Below are positions 16,144 through 25,390 of a stretch of DNA of 40,300 nt, one piece after another. The stretch comes from Chlorobiota bacterium. Lineage in GTDB: Bacteria > Bacteroidota > Ignavibacteria > OLB7. A program made the translations under genes and the position numbers. The notes under the pieces are model-generated. The model made no database searches. It worked only from the letters and a program-made list of their open reading frames with translations, and was not told the origin of the DNA. How positions within the stretch are numbered: position 1 is the stretch's first letter; each line of letters starts with the position of its first letter. The stretch lies in NCBI GenBank assembly GCA_021296135.1, contig JAGWAZ010000011.1:1-40300 (forward strand), given 5' to 3'.

Positions 16144-18582
16144 ATGAATTTCGCTACGTACCAACATCAACTTCTTCTTACTCTTCTTTTTTTCTATGCA
16201 ATTCCATTGGTAGCCCAATCCCAACCCTTCCCTGACTATCGCTCGCTCTCGGAACTTGAGATGAGCGCACCGGGAGCTTTGCGCTATGGATTGTATGGCT
16301 TCTCCAATCCAGCCCTGCTTGCTCCATTAGAACGCTCTGATCTGGAGCTGATCTGGTCTGATGGAGGTGGAGATTGGAACAGTTTCAATCGCTGGGGACT
16401 CTTTGCGGGATTTCCCGGTATTGGATTTGGAATGATTCACGACAAAACCGATGGCTTCTCGGTAACCGACTATCGCATCACTATTGCAGGAGGAGACCGA
16501 AGTGGCGGCTTTGGAGTTGGCTATGGATGGTCGAGTGGAGATGATGATAGTACTCTCCGACGTCGGAATCATCTGACGCTCGGATACCTCTCACGTCCGA
16601 ACAAGCATATCTCAATTGGCCTGAGTGGAGCATTTGGCTTCAGTGGAGGCTCACGGAATGGCAGCGTTGAGTTATCGGCACGTCCGTTCGGTAACGAGTC
16701 GATCACACTCTTTGGTGATGCCACATGGGACACAAAGGAGAAGCTGGGCGACGCTGCCTGGAGTGCAGGAGCAGTCGTTGAACCACTGCCAGGAATTCGC
16801 TTGACCGGTCGCTATTTCGATACAGAAGTTCTCTCTCTGGGACTCGGCTTCAGTCTTGGCAGGTTGGGTCTCGGCTCTGCCACTACGTTCGATACTGATT
16901 TTACTCGGGCACAGACAACGTACAGCATTCGCTCTGGACAGTATGACCGGAACATCTTTCGAGGAATAGGCAAGAGATCGCGCTATCTGACAATTGATCT
17001 GCGGGGTGGCATGGCCTATCGTCCATTTCTCCTTTTCGATCGACGGCGCACCTTTCGGTCAACGCTCGATCAGATAGATGCTGCGCACGAAGATGAAACA
17101 ATCGCCGGAATTACCATCAACACGTCGGGTATGGCGATCAATCGCGAAATGCTCTCTGAACTTCGGACAGCATTGCAAGGGTTCAAAGCATCTGGAAAGT
17201 ACGTTGTTATCTATTTCGACAGAGCAAGTATCGACACCTACCATTTCTTGACCATGGCCGATAGAATTGTGATGGATCCGATTGGAACTATTGATTTACG
17301 CGGTTACGCTGGTGGAAGAACATATTATAAGAGGATGCTTGACGATCTGGGAATTGGATTCGAGGAGATTCGTCTCTTCGACTATAAATCTGCGAACGAG
17401 AGCTTTGGTCGTGAAGAAATGTCCGAAGGGGAACGGGAACAACGTCAACGAATGGTTGATGTTCTCTACGAACTTGCACGGGATGAAATTTCTGCAAGCC
17501 GAAATATCTCAACGGATGAGTTCGATCGAATCATCGAAGAGGTTGCTCTTCTTCGTGCCGATGAAGCGCTCGATCTTGATCTCGTCGACACCCTTGGACG
17601 ATGGGACGATGCCAAAGAGATTATGAGTCAGCTCGGCCCTGATAGTCACGTTGGAACCGGAGGGCTTGCACGCTATCAGTTGCCGACAGATAATCGTTGG
17701 AGCGAACCACCAACCATTGCCATACTTTATGCCGAAGGAGTTTGTGCAATGGATGACGGAATCAACGCACGTTCACTATCGAAGCAAGTCGATGCTGTAG
17801 CCGACGATCCCGATATAAAGGCAGTCATCTTGCGTGTCGATTCACCGGGAGGTGATGGGCTCGCGTCAGACCTTGTCGCCGAAGCAATAAAGCGATGCTC
17901 ACAGAAGAAACCGACTATTGTTTCGCAGGGATATGTTGCAGCTTCAGGTGGCTATTGGCTCTCGATGTATGGCGATGTCATTGTCTCTTCCCCCAACAGC
18001 ATCACCGGCTCTATCGGTGTCATCGCCGGATGGATTTATGACAAGGGGGCATTTGATTCGCTCGGTACTAACTTTCACTATGTTCAGCGCGGTTCACACG
18101 CCGATCTCGAATACGGACCAAGATTACCACTGCTTGGCATAGGTCTACCCCATCGCAACCTGACCGGGGAAGAACGTTCGTTGATTGATGACGACATTCA
18201 AGCTTACTACGAAAGCTTCGTCAATAAGGTAGCCGATGGTCGTGATATGGTATACGATGATGTTGAGAAGATAGCTCAAGGTCGTGTCTGGATGGGAGTT
18301 GATGCAAAGAAGCTTGGCCTGGTTGATACGCTCGGTGGCCTTGATCTGGCTATCGCCATCGCACGAGATCGTGCTGGAATTCGCATCGATGATGAAGCGA
18401 AGTTTATCGAACTGCCTTCGCCGAATCTCTTCGATTTTTCAATCCTGCAACCAAGTCTTGTAAGTCTACTCGGTGGAGAAATTGTCGAGAAGAAGTGGAC
18501 GTTGCTCGATGATCTCCAATTCCGTCTCGATCAGAATGGCAAACCGATGCCAATGATGTCTGTAGAAAAGATAGAACCGTAG
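16144..18582 (+). CDS. sppA: SppA-type signal peptide peptidase (S49) with N-terminal beta-barrel-like region
   Basis: 812 residues from the ATG at 16144, which begins a signal peptide ending VAQSQ. The frame is open to 16030, but the extra 38 residues are not signal-like. Residues ~30-300 are rich in G, S and aromatics in alternating short strands (GGFGVGYGW, LTLGYL, ISIGLSGAFGFSGG), as in an outer-membrane barrel. Two tandem S49 domains follow. The catalytic Lys is K415 in DYKSANESFGREEMS and the Ser is S601 in YVAASGGYW, as in 67K-type SppA. Location is probably envelope-associated. The role may be cleavage of signal peptides or other envelope peptides. Confidence 0.85.
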   Translation: MNFATYQHQLLLTLLFFYAIPLVAQSQPFPDYRSLSELEMSAPGALRYGLYGFSNPALLAPLERSDLELIWSDGGGDWNSFNRWGLFAGFPGIGFGMIHDKTDGFSVTDYRITIAGGDRSGGFGVGYGWSSGDDDSTLRRRNHLTLGYLSRPNKHISIGLSGAFGFSGGSRNGSVELSARPFGNESITLFGDATWDTKEKLGDAAWSAGAVVEPLPGIRLTGRYFDTEVLSLGLGFSLGRLGLGSATTFDTDFTRAQTTYSIRSGQYDRNIFRGIGKRSRYLTIDLRGGMAYRPFLLFDRRRTFRSTLDQIDAAHEDETIAGITINTSGMAINREMLSELRTALQGFKASGKYVVIYFDRASIDTYHFLTMADRIVMDPIGTIDLRGYAGGRTYYKRMLDDLGIGFEEIRLFDYKSANESFGREEMSEGEREQRQRMVDVLYELARDEISASRNISTDEFDRIIEEVALLRADEALDLDLVDTLGRWDDAKEIMSQLGPDSHVGTGGLARYQLPTDNRWSEPPTIAILYAEGVCAMDDGINARSLSKQVDAVADDPDIKAVILRVDSPGGDGLASDLVAEAIKRCSQKKPTIVSQGYVAASGGYWLSMYGDVIVSSPNSITGSIGVIAGWIYDKGAFDSLGTNFHYVQRGSHADLEYGPRLPLLGIGLPHRNLTGEERSLIDDDIQAYYESFVNKVADGRDMVYDDVEKIAQGRVWMGVDAKKLGLVDTLGGLDLAIAIARDRAGIRIDDEAKFIELPSPNLFDFSILQPSLVSLLGGEIVEKKWTLLDDLQFRLDQNGKPMPMMSVEKIEP

Positions 18583-18633
18583 AACATGGAATTCTGCCTT
18601 TGCGTGAATCCTTTACTCCGACATCACACCTTT

Positions 18634-19079
18634 TCAATCATCCTTATGTTCTTCGGAACATCGAATCGGCATCAACACTCCCCGTTGCCGAGGATCTGAT
18701 ACATTGTATACTATCATTGCCTCTAATGGCCCGTTAAATCCCATAGCAACGTTCCCCTCTGAAGAAATCCCAAGGCAAGGCCTGCAACAAGCTTGCGAAG
18801 AAATTCCGGATTGAATGTCCATGTTGTATCATCATGGTCTCTCGTAGTCTGAAGGAGCTGGATCGGGACTTTCTCTACTACCGTTTGAGGTTCACTATGT
18901 TCAGTACTCATTAGCAATATCTTATTTGTTCTGTCAATCTGAAGGTGCAGGACCGCCTTCTTTTCCTTCATCTGTGAGCAGATCAAATTGAGGTGTTCTA
19001 TACTTTCTATACTAATGTCTCTCCCTGCAAAGCCCGTTTGATCAATTCGGCTTCTCTGCTCTTCCCTATGGTAGCCGTC
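18634..19079 (-). pseudogene. Decayed C-terminal domain of a sliding-clamp (DnaN)-like protein
   Basis: Two overlapping minus-strand frames join near 18775. The upstream frame (to 19079) reads ISIESIEHLNLICSQ, AVLHLQIDRTNKILLMS, a charged segment, and TWTFNPEFLRKLVAGL. The downstream frame reads GNVAMGFNGPL, RGVLMPIRC and stops at 18634. This follows the third domain of bacterial beta clamps: the pattern FNpxYLxdal, then V.m.fnGPl, then a final MPxR. The N-terminal two domains are missing and at least one frameshift is present, so it cannot make a clamp. This is an assignment by pattern only. Confidence 0.45.
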
Positions 19080-19145
19080 TTATCTGTCAATCATTATCGT
19101 AGATGCATATGGAGAGCAAAAGTATCCTTGAAAGGCTAACCTTTT

Positions 19146-19997
19146 CTATGGAGTAGATGTCCCGACGAATTGATTGTTTTCTGACAATAATCGTCGAATC
19201 GACGTAAACTGAAATCGATCTGTCAACCGATCCAATTTTTCGTAAAGTGATTCGATTCCCCGATACTGGCGAACCCGTTGCAGCAATGGAAGTCGTAGCC
19301 GGGGTTGCTCGGGATCAAGTTCCCAGGGATGAATAAAAAAGAGTGCCGGCGTCCCATGTCGCTCACACCACTCGATCAGCGATGCCGAGAGCCAAAAGGG
19401 AGAGTGACGGAAGTAGGCACCACCAGTTGCCGGGAGACGGAATCTAAAGAGATCAACGCAACTGATGGGCACTTCAATCATCCCGTTTGAAAGTTGGTGA
19501 ATAATCGGAGATTCCTCCACAAAACTGTGTACAGGATGAGTATTGGAAGGGAAAACCGAGGAATCGTAGCGAAGATGAAATTCTCCCAGAATCTCCAATG
19601 CCCAAGGGGCGGTCTTTTTAGTCAGACTAAAATTTGGTGCACGAAAGCCAAGTACATCTTTTCCGGTAATGTTCTGGACTATCGTGATTGAATGTCGGAG
19701 ATCATCGCGGAATTCCTCGGGGAACATCTCTTCTAACGAACGATGTGCATACCCATGTGTGGCAATCTCGTGTCCTCGATCATCAATTTCCTGTACCAGC
19801 TCAGGATCACGCGTTGCCACGTAACCGAGCACAAAGAATGTCGCCTCGATCCCCCGTTTATCCAGAAGATCGAGCAATTTCAGTGTGCCAACCCGGATTC
19901 GTGATTCACAACTACGCCAGTCAGAGCGCACAATGACCGACTCTACTGCTCGCGTGCAATACCAATCTTCGAGATCGACTGTGAAGAGATGCTGCAT
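19146..19997 (-). CDS. Polysaccharide deacetylase, XrtA/PEP-CTERM-associated type
   Basis: 283 residues. The NodB-type deacetylase motif 1 is TVDLEDWY (D8, D11). Motif 2 is ATHGYAHRS with H81 and H85 as metal ligands. Motif 3 is GFRAPNFS. The C-terminal half (ATGGAYFRHSPFWL, then FFIHPWELDPEQPRL) matches the DUF3473-like extension of the deacetylases found with exosortase/exopolysaccharide loci. No signal peptide, so probably cytoplasmic as in that subgroup. It should remove acetyl groups from an amino-sugar polysaccharide or its precursor. No exosortase or polysaccharide cluster is in the window, although a GT-C enzyme and a flippase remnant are. Confidence 0.88.
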   Translation of the reverse strand: MQHLFTVDLEDWYCTRAVESVIVRSDWRSCESRIRVGTLKLLDLLDKRGIEATFFVLGYVATRDPELVQEIDDRGHEIATHGYAHRSLEEMFPEEFRDDLRHSITIVQNITGKDVLGFRAPNFSLTKKTAPWALEILGEFHLRYDSSVFPSNTHPVHSFVEESPIIHQLSNGMIEVPISCVDLFRFRLPATGGAYFRHSPFWLSASLIEWCERHGTPALFFIHPWELDPEQPRLRLPLLQRVRQYRGIESLYEKLDRLTDRFQFTSIRRLLSENNQFVGTSTP

Positions 19998-20105
19998 GTA
20001 CCTTTAGCAACGTTTCCGTTCTATCAGACCTGATGTAAGACGTCGCAATAGAGTTAATGCAAAGAGTTGGTAGCTGTTCATTATTGCACCTTTCGGCACA
20101 TACGC

Positions 20106-20747
20106 ATGAGACTAACACTTAAAAGGAAGAAAATTTTGGCAGAATTGAAAGGGAAAAATTTGTGCACTACCGCTGCACCGTGCGCGGCAACGGACTCCGA
20201 GCCCCAAGACGGTTCGGCGATATCGGATTTATTGGCTCGGGAGTCGAATCGCACTCTTCATTACTATCGGGGTTCCATCGGATCCGTTCCACAACTCCGA
20301 GGCCACTCTACCGAGGCTGCAGGCACATCACTCTATCGTTGTGGATCGTTAACGATTGATATGGAACAACGACGCGTTGTGCTCAATGAGCAGAGTCTGA
20401 AGCTCACACCAAAAGAGTACGACATTCTGAGTGTACTTCTCCGCCATGCAGTGCGCGTAGTAACGCATCAATATCTTCTCCGCGAAATCTGGGGTCCGAC
20501 TCACACCGATGAAACACCTTACTTGCGTGTATACGTTGGACAGTTGGGCAAGAAGATTGAAGAAGATCCGGCGCAGCCTTATTATCTCATGAAGGAACCA
20601 GGCGTTGGGTATCGTTTGTGGGAAGGAGAGGAGGAGCCAGCAAATTTCGAGTGTCGAATTTTGAGCTCGGAAGCAGGAGATAAACGGAAGATATGGCACT
20701 CAGTCTTTCCACAAGACCTTTCTACAAACACTTCAATCGATTCGTAA
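20106..20747 (+). CDS. KdpE-like winged-helix DNA-binding protein without receiver domain
   Basis: About 213 residues from the ATG at 20106. Residues ~70-175 are an OmpR/PhoB winged helix closest to KdpE: LKLTPKEYDILSVLLRHA, VVTHQYLLREIWGP, YLRVYVGQLGKKIEEDP and EPGVGYRL. The first ~75 residues are low in hydrophobics and contain none of the receiver features (no DD pair, phospho-Asp, or T/K motifs). Regulation by phosphorelay is therefore not expected. Either it is an orphan DNA-binding domain or a truncated response regulator. No kdp transport genes or sensor kinase are nearby. Its 3' end overlaps an antisense remnant. Confidence 0.65.
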   Translation: MRLTLKRKKILAELKGKNLCTTAAPCAATDSEPQDGSAISDLLARESNRTLHYYRGSIGSVPQLRGHSTEAAGTSLYRCGSLTIDMEQRRVVLNEQSLKLTPKEYDILSVLLRHAVRVVTHQYLLREIWGPTHTDETPYLRVYVGQLGKKIEEDPAQPYYLMKEPGVGYRLWEGEEEPANFECRILSSEAGDKRKIWHSVFPQDLSTNTSIDS

Positions 20748-20903
20748 TGGTAGAAGACGAATCCTGCTTCGATGTTCATCTATCACAATTAGTGTTCCTG
20801 ATATCAACTTGGATTGATAGTTCTTGATTACCTTCAGAACAAGGGATGAAATTCGATTTTCCACGTCAACAATCAATATTGCATCTTCTGTCGGTTCACA
20901 TTT
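20733..20903 (-). pseudogene. C-terminal remnant of a DUF5615-like (PIN-like) protein
   Basis: A minus-strand frame, open from 20903 to a stop at 20733, has no start codon of its own with a ribosome binding site. It reads EDAILIVDVENRISSLVLKV, then GTLIVIDEHRSRIRLLPL. The ending (GxLxVIDexRxRIRxLPL) resembles the C-terminus of DUF5615 proteins, which are PIN-like toxins often paired with a DUF433 antitoxin. The N-terminal half is missing. It overlaps the 3' end of the KdpE-like gene by 15 bp. Confidence 0.4.
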
Positions 20904-20944
20904 CTATCCAGATGCTTGACATCTAAAAATCCTGTCTCGGACAA

Positions 20945-22465
20945 TCAATTCAAATCCACCCAGACTGTCTTGAGCTGTGTATAGGCGTCAAGAGATGCTT
21001 GACCAAGCTCGCGACCAAAGCCAGACTCCTTGTAGCCACCGAACGGCAGAGCGTTATCGACCATGTTGTAGGTGTTAACCCAGACTGTTCCCGCCTTAAT
21101 CTTTTTCGCGAAGAGGTGGGCTTTCTTCAGATCATTTGTCCAGACACCGGAGGCCAGCCCGTACCGTGAATCGTTGGCAATCGCTGCTGCCTCATCAACA
21201 TCATTAAACGCGATAACCGAGGCAACCGGACCGAAGATCTCCTCCTGCGCAATTGTCATAGTGTTCTTCACACCGTCAAAGACTGTCGGGGTCACGAAGT
21301 AACCATCCTCTCCAACACGCTCTCCTCCAACAAGAAGATTCGCTCCCTCATCTTTCCCCTTCTCGATGTATCTGAACACACGATTCATCTGCTCCTGGCT
21401 GACAAGCGATCCCATACGCGTTTTCGGATTGAGCGGATCACCAACAACCATCTTTGCAGCTCGTGCAGAAAGCACCTCCATGAACTCATCCCTGGCTGCC
21501 TCCTCAATCATAATTCTGCTTCCTGCAGCGCACATCTGTCCCTGATTAAAAAAGATACCACTCAAGGCAACCTTTGCAGCAAACTCAAGATTGGCATCGG
21601 CAAAGACAACGTTTGGCGACTTACCACCAAGTTCCAACGTTACCTTCTTGAGTGATTTGGCAGCATTTTGCATAATCAACTTACCAACCTCAACCGATCC
21701 TGTAAACGCGACTTTATCAACGTCCGGATGCTCTACAATGATGGCACCAGTAGTCGGGCCATCTCCGGTAACGATGTTCACCACGCCTTTTGGCATACCG
21801 GCTTCCAGCATCAACTCACCGAGACGAAGAATCGAAAGCGGGGCCTGTTCGGCTGGTTTGATAACAACCGTATTGCCACAGGCAATTGCAGGAGCAATTT
21901 TCCAGGTCGCCATCTGAATCGGGAAGTTCCAGGGGATAATCTGTCCGCAGACACCAATCGGCTCACGGAGAGTGTAGGCAAAGGCATTGACGTTCATATC
22001 CGGCTCAATCGTCTGCCCGGAGACCTTGCCGGCCCATCCGGCATAGTAACGGAAGCAGTTGATCGACTGCGGGAGATCAACCCAACGTGATTCGAGCAGG
22101 GGCTTGCCATTGTTGAGTGTCTCAAGCTCGGCAAGCTCGTCGATATGCCCCTCCATAAGATCTGCGATCCGCCATAGGAGTTTGCCACGGTCGGCGCCAT
22201 TCATTTTCGCGTAGTCTCCAACCTCGAAGGCGGCCCGTGCGGCCGTTACGGCCCTATCAACATCCTCATTCCCTGCAAAAGCAACCTTCGCTATAGCCTT
22301 TCCGGTTCCAGGATAGATTGCGTTGAATGTCCTGCCATCGGCGGCATCGACCCATTCTCCGTCGATCAACATCTTGCCGTAGCGAACATGTCCCTCACTG
22401 TTCACCTTGTTCAATTGAGGCATTACCTCGGCAATCCTTCCGTTTGTGGTGGTGGTTTCTGACAT
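20945..22465 (-). CDS. NAD(P)-dependent aldehyde dehydrogenase
   Basis: 506-residue enzyme oxidising an aldehyde to the acid with NAD(P)+. It has the IIPWNFP cofactor segment (N180), VTLELGGKSPNVVF with the general base E278, and GIFFNQGQMCAAGSR with the catalytic C312. The GQMCAAGSR form and the C-terminal PFGGYKESGFGRELG point to the ALDH1/2 (betaine/retinal-type) class. No signal peptide. It is transcribed alone on the minus strand, with a degraded secreted pair upstream. The physiological aldehyde cannot be named. Confidence 0.94.
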   Translation of the reverse strand: MSETTTTNGRIAEVMPQLNKVNSEGHVRYGKMLIDGEWVDAADGRTFNAIYPGTGKAIAKVAFAGNEDVDRAVTAARAAFEVGDYAKMNGADRGKLLWRIADLMEGHIDELAELETLNNGKPLLESRWVDLPQSINCFRYYAGWAGKVSGQTIEPDMNVNAFAYTLREPIGVCGQIIPWNFPIQMATWKIAPAIACGNTVVIKPAEQAPLSILRLGELMLEAGMPKGVVNIVTGDGPTTGAIIVEHPDVDKVAFTGSVEVGKLIMQNAAKSLKKVTLELGGKSPNVVFADANLEFAAKVALSGIFFNQGQMCAAGSRIMIEEAARDEFMEVLSARAAKMVVGDPLNPKTRMGSLVSQEQMNRVFRYIEKGKDEGANLLVGGERVGEDGYFVTPTVFDGVKNTMTIAQEEIFGPVASVIAFNDVDEAAAIANDSRYGLASGVWTNDLKKAHLFAKKIKAGTVWVNTYNMVDNALPFGGYKESGFGRELGQASLDAYTQLKTVWVDLN

Positions 22466-22574
22466 TGTTTTTTACCGTCTTTATGTTATAGTGTTTTGTA
22501 AATAGCAAAGGCATGAAAGATAGTGAATGCAGCCAAGATGAACCGTTGAGATGTGCAAGATCAATCACTATATC

Positions 22575-22724
22575 ATGCCCATCCTTTCATGTCTTATACT
22601 CACGGTTGTTTCCGGCAAAGCTCCTGCCCAACCTGTTGATACGGTCCGGATTGCTCCTTTATCAGCTGAATACCGTAAGTTTGGCCAAATAACATCTTCA
22701 TTCATTTGGTACTATAATCTATGA
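22575..22724 (+). pseudogene. Signal-peptide-bearing fragment (49 codons)
   Basis: The frame starts MPILSCLILTVV, ends its signal peptide near APAQ and continues VDTVRIAPLSAEYRKFG before stopping in FIWYYNL. It looks like the first part of a secreted protein that is now cut off. Its stop overlaps the next start as ATGA (22721-22724), which suggests that the two frames were once coupled. VDTVRIA after the cleavage site resembles YDTVRVA in the EEP-like protein of the AT-rich island; the match is too short to claim homology. Confidence 0.35.
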
Positions 22725-23208
22725 TTGCTCGCTTCCTTTCTCTATTGCCTATACTCTCGACCGCAGGCATTTCGCTCTAAGCTCAAAACAACATTGTTTC
22801 ACCCGAACTGGGCGGCCCGGGATTTGAAGAGATCGTGGAAGAGCAGGGATGGCAGACTGGTGGGGACAGCGAATTAGAACTCGCATTCACTCAAGAACTT
22901 AATATCAAGAAGGGAGGAAACTTTCGGTTCGCAGTGCAGGAGTTCCCGATAACATTTCGTTCCTGTGGAAAGGATGCTTACACGACGAAAATCGGCCTAT
23001 TGAATCACTTGTCTACGAATCTCTTATCGAAACCAATCAGATCACCCTTGAGATTATGCCCGGCCTTGCATCCCACTCGAAGGTGGGCGACGAGACCGAA
23101 GAACTCCGGTTCTTTCCGGAAGAGAACATGCCGGAACTGACACTTCCCTATCCACCTGAACTTTTCAGGCAACGGCCATCGTCACCTGCACTCTTGCAAC
23201 AACAGTAG
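22721..23208 (+). pseudogene. Decayed secreted protein gene with nonsense and frameshift
   Basis: Starts MIARFLSLLPILSTAGISL and then hits TAA at the expected signal peptide end. The same frame continues at once with AQNNIVSPELGGPGFEEI and EEQGWQTGGDSELELAF. Around 22920-22970 the protein-like sequence moves to another frame, reading SFLWKGCLHDENRPIESLV, LEIMPGLASHSKVGDETEEL and ELTLPYPPELFRQRP to a stop at 23206-23208. Repairing one stop and one frame gives a protein of about 160 residues. Family not recognised. It ends one base before the convergent carbonic anhydrase stop. Confidence 0.5.
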
Positions 23209-23209
23209 C

Positions 23210-23830
23210 TCACTCCACTTTCGCAATCTCACTGTTCGCTTCAACCATCACACCCAAATCACGAAGCAGTCCATCACGCAGATCATAAATCCAGCCGTGA
23301 ACACTGAGCGGCTGCTTCCGATGCCATGCCTCCTGCACAATCGTTGTTCGACAGACATTGTAGACTTGCTCAACCACATTCAATTCGCAGAGACGATTTA
23401 CCTTTTCATTATAGTCAGGTGTGTTCTCAAGATCTGTTCTGTGCTTCTCTGCCACCACTGCAACGCTCCGTAGCCAGTTGTCGATCAATCCAAGCCTTCC
23501 ACCTTTCAACGATGCTTCAACACCACCGCAACCGTAATGGCCACAGACAATGATATGCTCGATCTTCAATGCTTCAACGGCGAACTGCATCACTGAGAGA
23601 CAGTTCATATCGGTCTGCTCAACGACGTTGGCTACGTTGCGATGAACAAAGACTTCTCCCGGAGGAAGATCAACAATCTGGTTTGCCGGAACGCGGCTGT
23701 CCGAACAGCCAATCCAGAGATACTTCGGTCGTTGCTCCTGAGAGAGCCGCTTGAAAAAGCCAGGATCACTTTCCCTCATCTTTTCCGCCCATTGCCGATT
23801 GTTCTCGAAAAGATTATGCAGTATGCGCAT
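23210..23830 (-). CDS. can: Beta-class carbonic anhydrase
   Basis: 206-residue zinc enzyme interconverting CO2 and bicarbonate in the cytoplasm. Zinc ligands and catalytic pair are visible as CSDSRV (C42, D44, R46) and GHYGCGG (H98, C101), at the same positions as in the E. coli Can enzyme. VHRNVANVV and the C-terminal VHGWIYDLRDGLL segments are also typical. The start is the only Met upstream of the conserved N-terminal helix. Upstream lies the gap to the antiporter gene on the same strand. The neighbouring pH-linked antiporter suggests a pH/bicarbonate theme, but this is only an inference. Confidence 0.95.
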   Translation of the reverse strand: MRILHNLFENNRQWAEKMRESDPGFFKRLSQEQRPKYLWIGCSDSRVPANQIVDLPPGEVFVHRNVANVVEQTDMNCLSVMQFAVEALKIEHIIVCGHYGCGGVEASLKGGRLGLIDNWLRSVAVVAEKHRTDLENTPDYNEKVNRLCELNVVEQVYNVCRTTIVQEAWHRKQPLSVHGWIYDLRDGLLRDLGVMVEANSEIAKVE

Positions 23831-24054
23831 GATATGATCTTATGTTGATGATGTGCCTTCTTCTGTACTACTCCTTTCGGTCCGCAGGATTAGGAAGCCG
23901 ACCACAATAGTGAGCAGAGATTCTTTGACGGTTCCTGTGTATCGCGTTGACTTTGTAGTGTATAATGAGTTAGGAAATCGAGCGGTGCGAGTTTTCTACT
24001 GCTAGCTGTGAACTTTTCCTCGTCATTCAGTTCCAGACTCCACCAAACAACTTC

Positions 24055-25335
24055 TTATCTCCGTGAACTTCCAAATCGTGTCGGCATCTCCGGTGTTTTT
24101 ACCATTTCTTCTTTGCACATTTCATCAGACTGCACTAACTGAGCGTAGCGGTTCGAAAGAGGCCAAGCAGTCAAACCATGTAGAAGGATACTGAGCACGA
24201 CAGTGATAATTGCTATACTGAAGAGGGGTTGTGCGTGAGGTAGTCCTGATTCTTCCAACACAAGAAGGGCAAAGATAATTGTGGCAATGCCACGCGGTCC
24301 AAACCAGCCGAGGAAGAGATGGGTCCGGAAACGGAGGCCTGCACCGATCAGACTGAGTGAGACCGGAAGGATACGAATGAATGTCAAGCTTAGAAGAGCA
24401 TAACCGATCACTTCCGGATTGAAACCGTGCAGATGTTCCAAAGCCTCGGGAATCATTGCCGCACCGAAGAGCATGAAGACCAGAAGGCTGAGGAACTGTC
24501 CTTCAGCTTCAGCAAATCGATGAAGTTTGTCGACAAGGGAGCGATGTTGTGCACCAAGCACGAGACCGGCAGTAAAGGCAGCAATGAAACCATTGCCGCT
24601 AACGTAGTGAGCAATCGTCCAGGCAGCAAGTGCAAGTGCTATGAGGGCTAAACGTTGGAACTCCTCGCTCATCCACCCACGATCCCGACACGTGCCTACC
24701 ATCGTTCCTCCAAGCCACGCAACGATAAAGCCGACAAGAGGACCGAGCACCAGTTGCATTCCAACAAATCGCGCCCAGAAACCTCCGCTGTCCCCCTCCA
24801 GGTTGGCACCTGCGGACCAGAGGAAGATCATGATGGCTGGAACCACAATGCCATCATTTAACCCGCTTTCGACATTAAGAGCCTGACGTATTCTTACCGG
24901 AACAGACTCAAAGGAAACCACTACCTGACCAAGCGCAGCATCAGTCGGCGCAAGGATTGCTGCGAGAACTGCAACATGCCACACACCAAACTCAGGGAAG
25001 AGAACAAGAGCTACAACAAATCCAGCTACGATAGTAAGAGGAAGTCCTAAGCCGAGGAGACGCACCGGTATTGTGTGTTCGCTATGGAGTGTTGCGATAT
25101 TAATACGGGACGCATCTGTGAATAGAATCAGAACAAGGGTCAACTCCGCAAGCAGCATTGTTGACTCGGCACCGACATTGATCTCTGCCAAACCAAACCC
25201 ACCCGGGCCGATTAGAAAACCGATCGATGTAAAGACCATTGGTGCTGTGATGGGACTCTTTATCAGTCGCCCTGACACAGCGCCAAAGCCAAGTATCGAG
25301 AGTGCGATGATAAGAACAATGCCTATCTCGTTCAT
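24055..25335 (-). CDS. CPA1-family Na+/H+ (cation:proton) antiporter
   Basis: About 426 residues with 11-12 hydrophobic spans from the Met at 25335; the frame is open 14 codons further to 25377, but that part is polar. It contains AILAPTDAALGQVVV and NVESGLNDGIVVP, the paired TD/ND signatures of NhaP/NHE-type exchangers, and WFGPRGIATIIFALL in a later span. The acidic residues in these motifs carry ions. It should exchange a monovalent cation for protons across the inner membrane. A Rieske-protein gene lies just upstream on the same strand, 13 bp before the longest frame. Confidence 0.9.
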   Translation of the reverse strand: MNEIGIVLIIALSILGFGAVSGRLIKSPITAPMVFTSIGFLIGPGGFGLAEINVGAESTMLLAELTLVLILFTDASRINIATLHSEHTIPVRLLGLGLPLTIVAGFVVALVLFPEFGVWHVAVLAAILAPTDAALGQVVVSFESVPVRIRQALNVESGLNDGIVVPAIMIFLWSAGANLEGDSGGFWARFVGMQLVLGPLVGFIVAWLGGTMVGTCRDRGWMSEEFQRLALIALALAAWTIAHYVSGNGFIAAFTAGLVLGAQHRSLVDKLHRFAEAEGQFLSLLVFMLFGAAMIPEALEHLHGFNPEVIGYALLSLTFIRILPVSLSLIGAGLRFRTHLFLGWFGPRGIATIIFALLVLEESGLPHAQPLFSIAIITVVLSILLHGLTAWPLSNRYAQLVQSDEMCKEEMVKTPEMPTRFGSSRR

Positions 25336-25390
25336 TACTCTGCTTTTTGCGTTAACAAAAAAGTCCCGGATCGGCAATCCGCGCTTGTAT

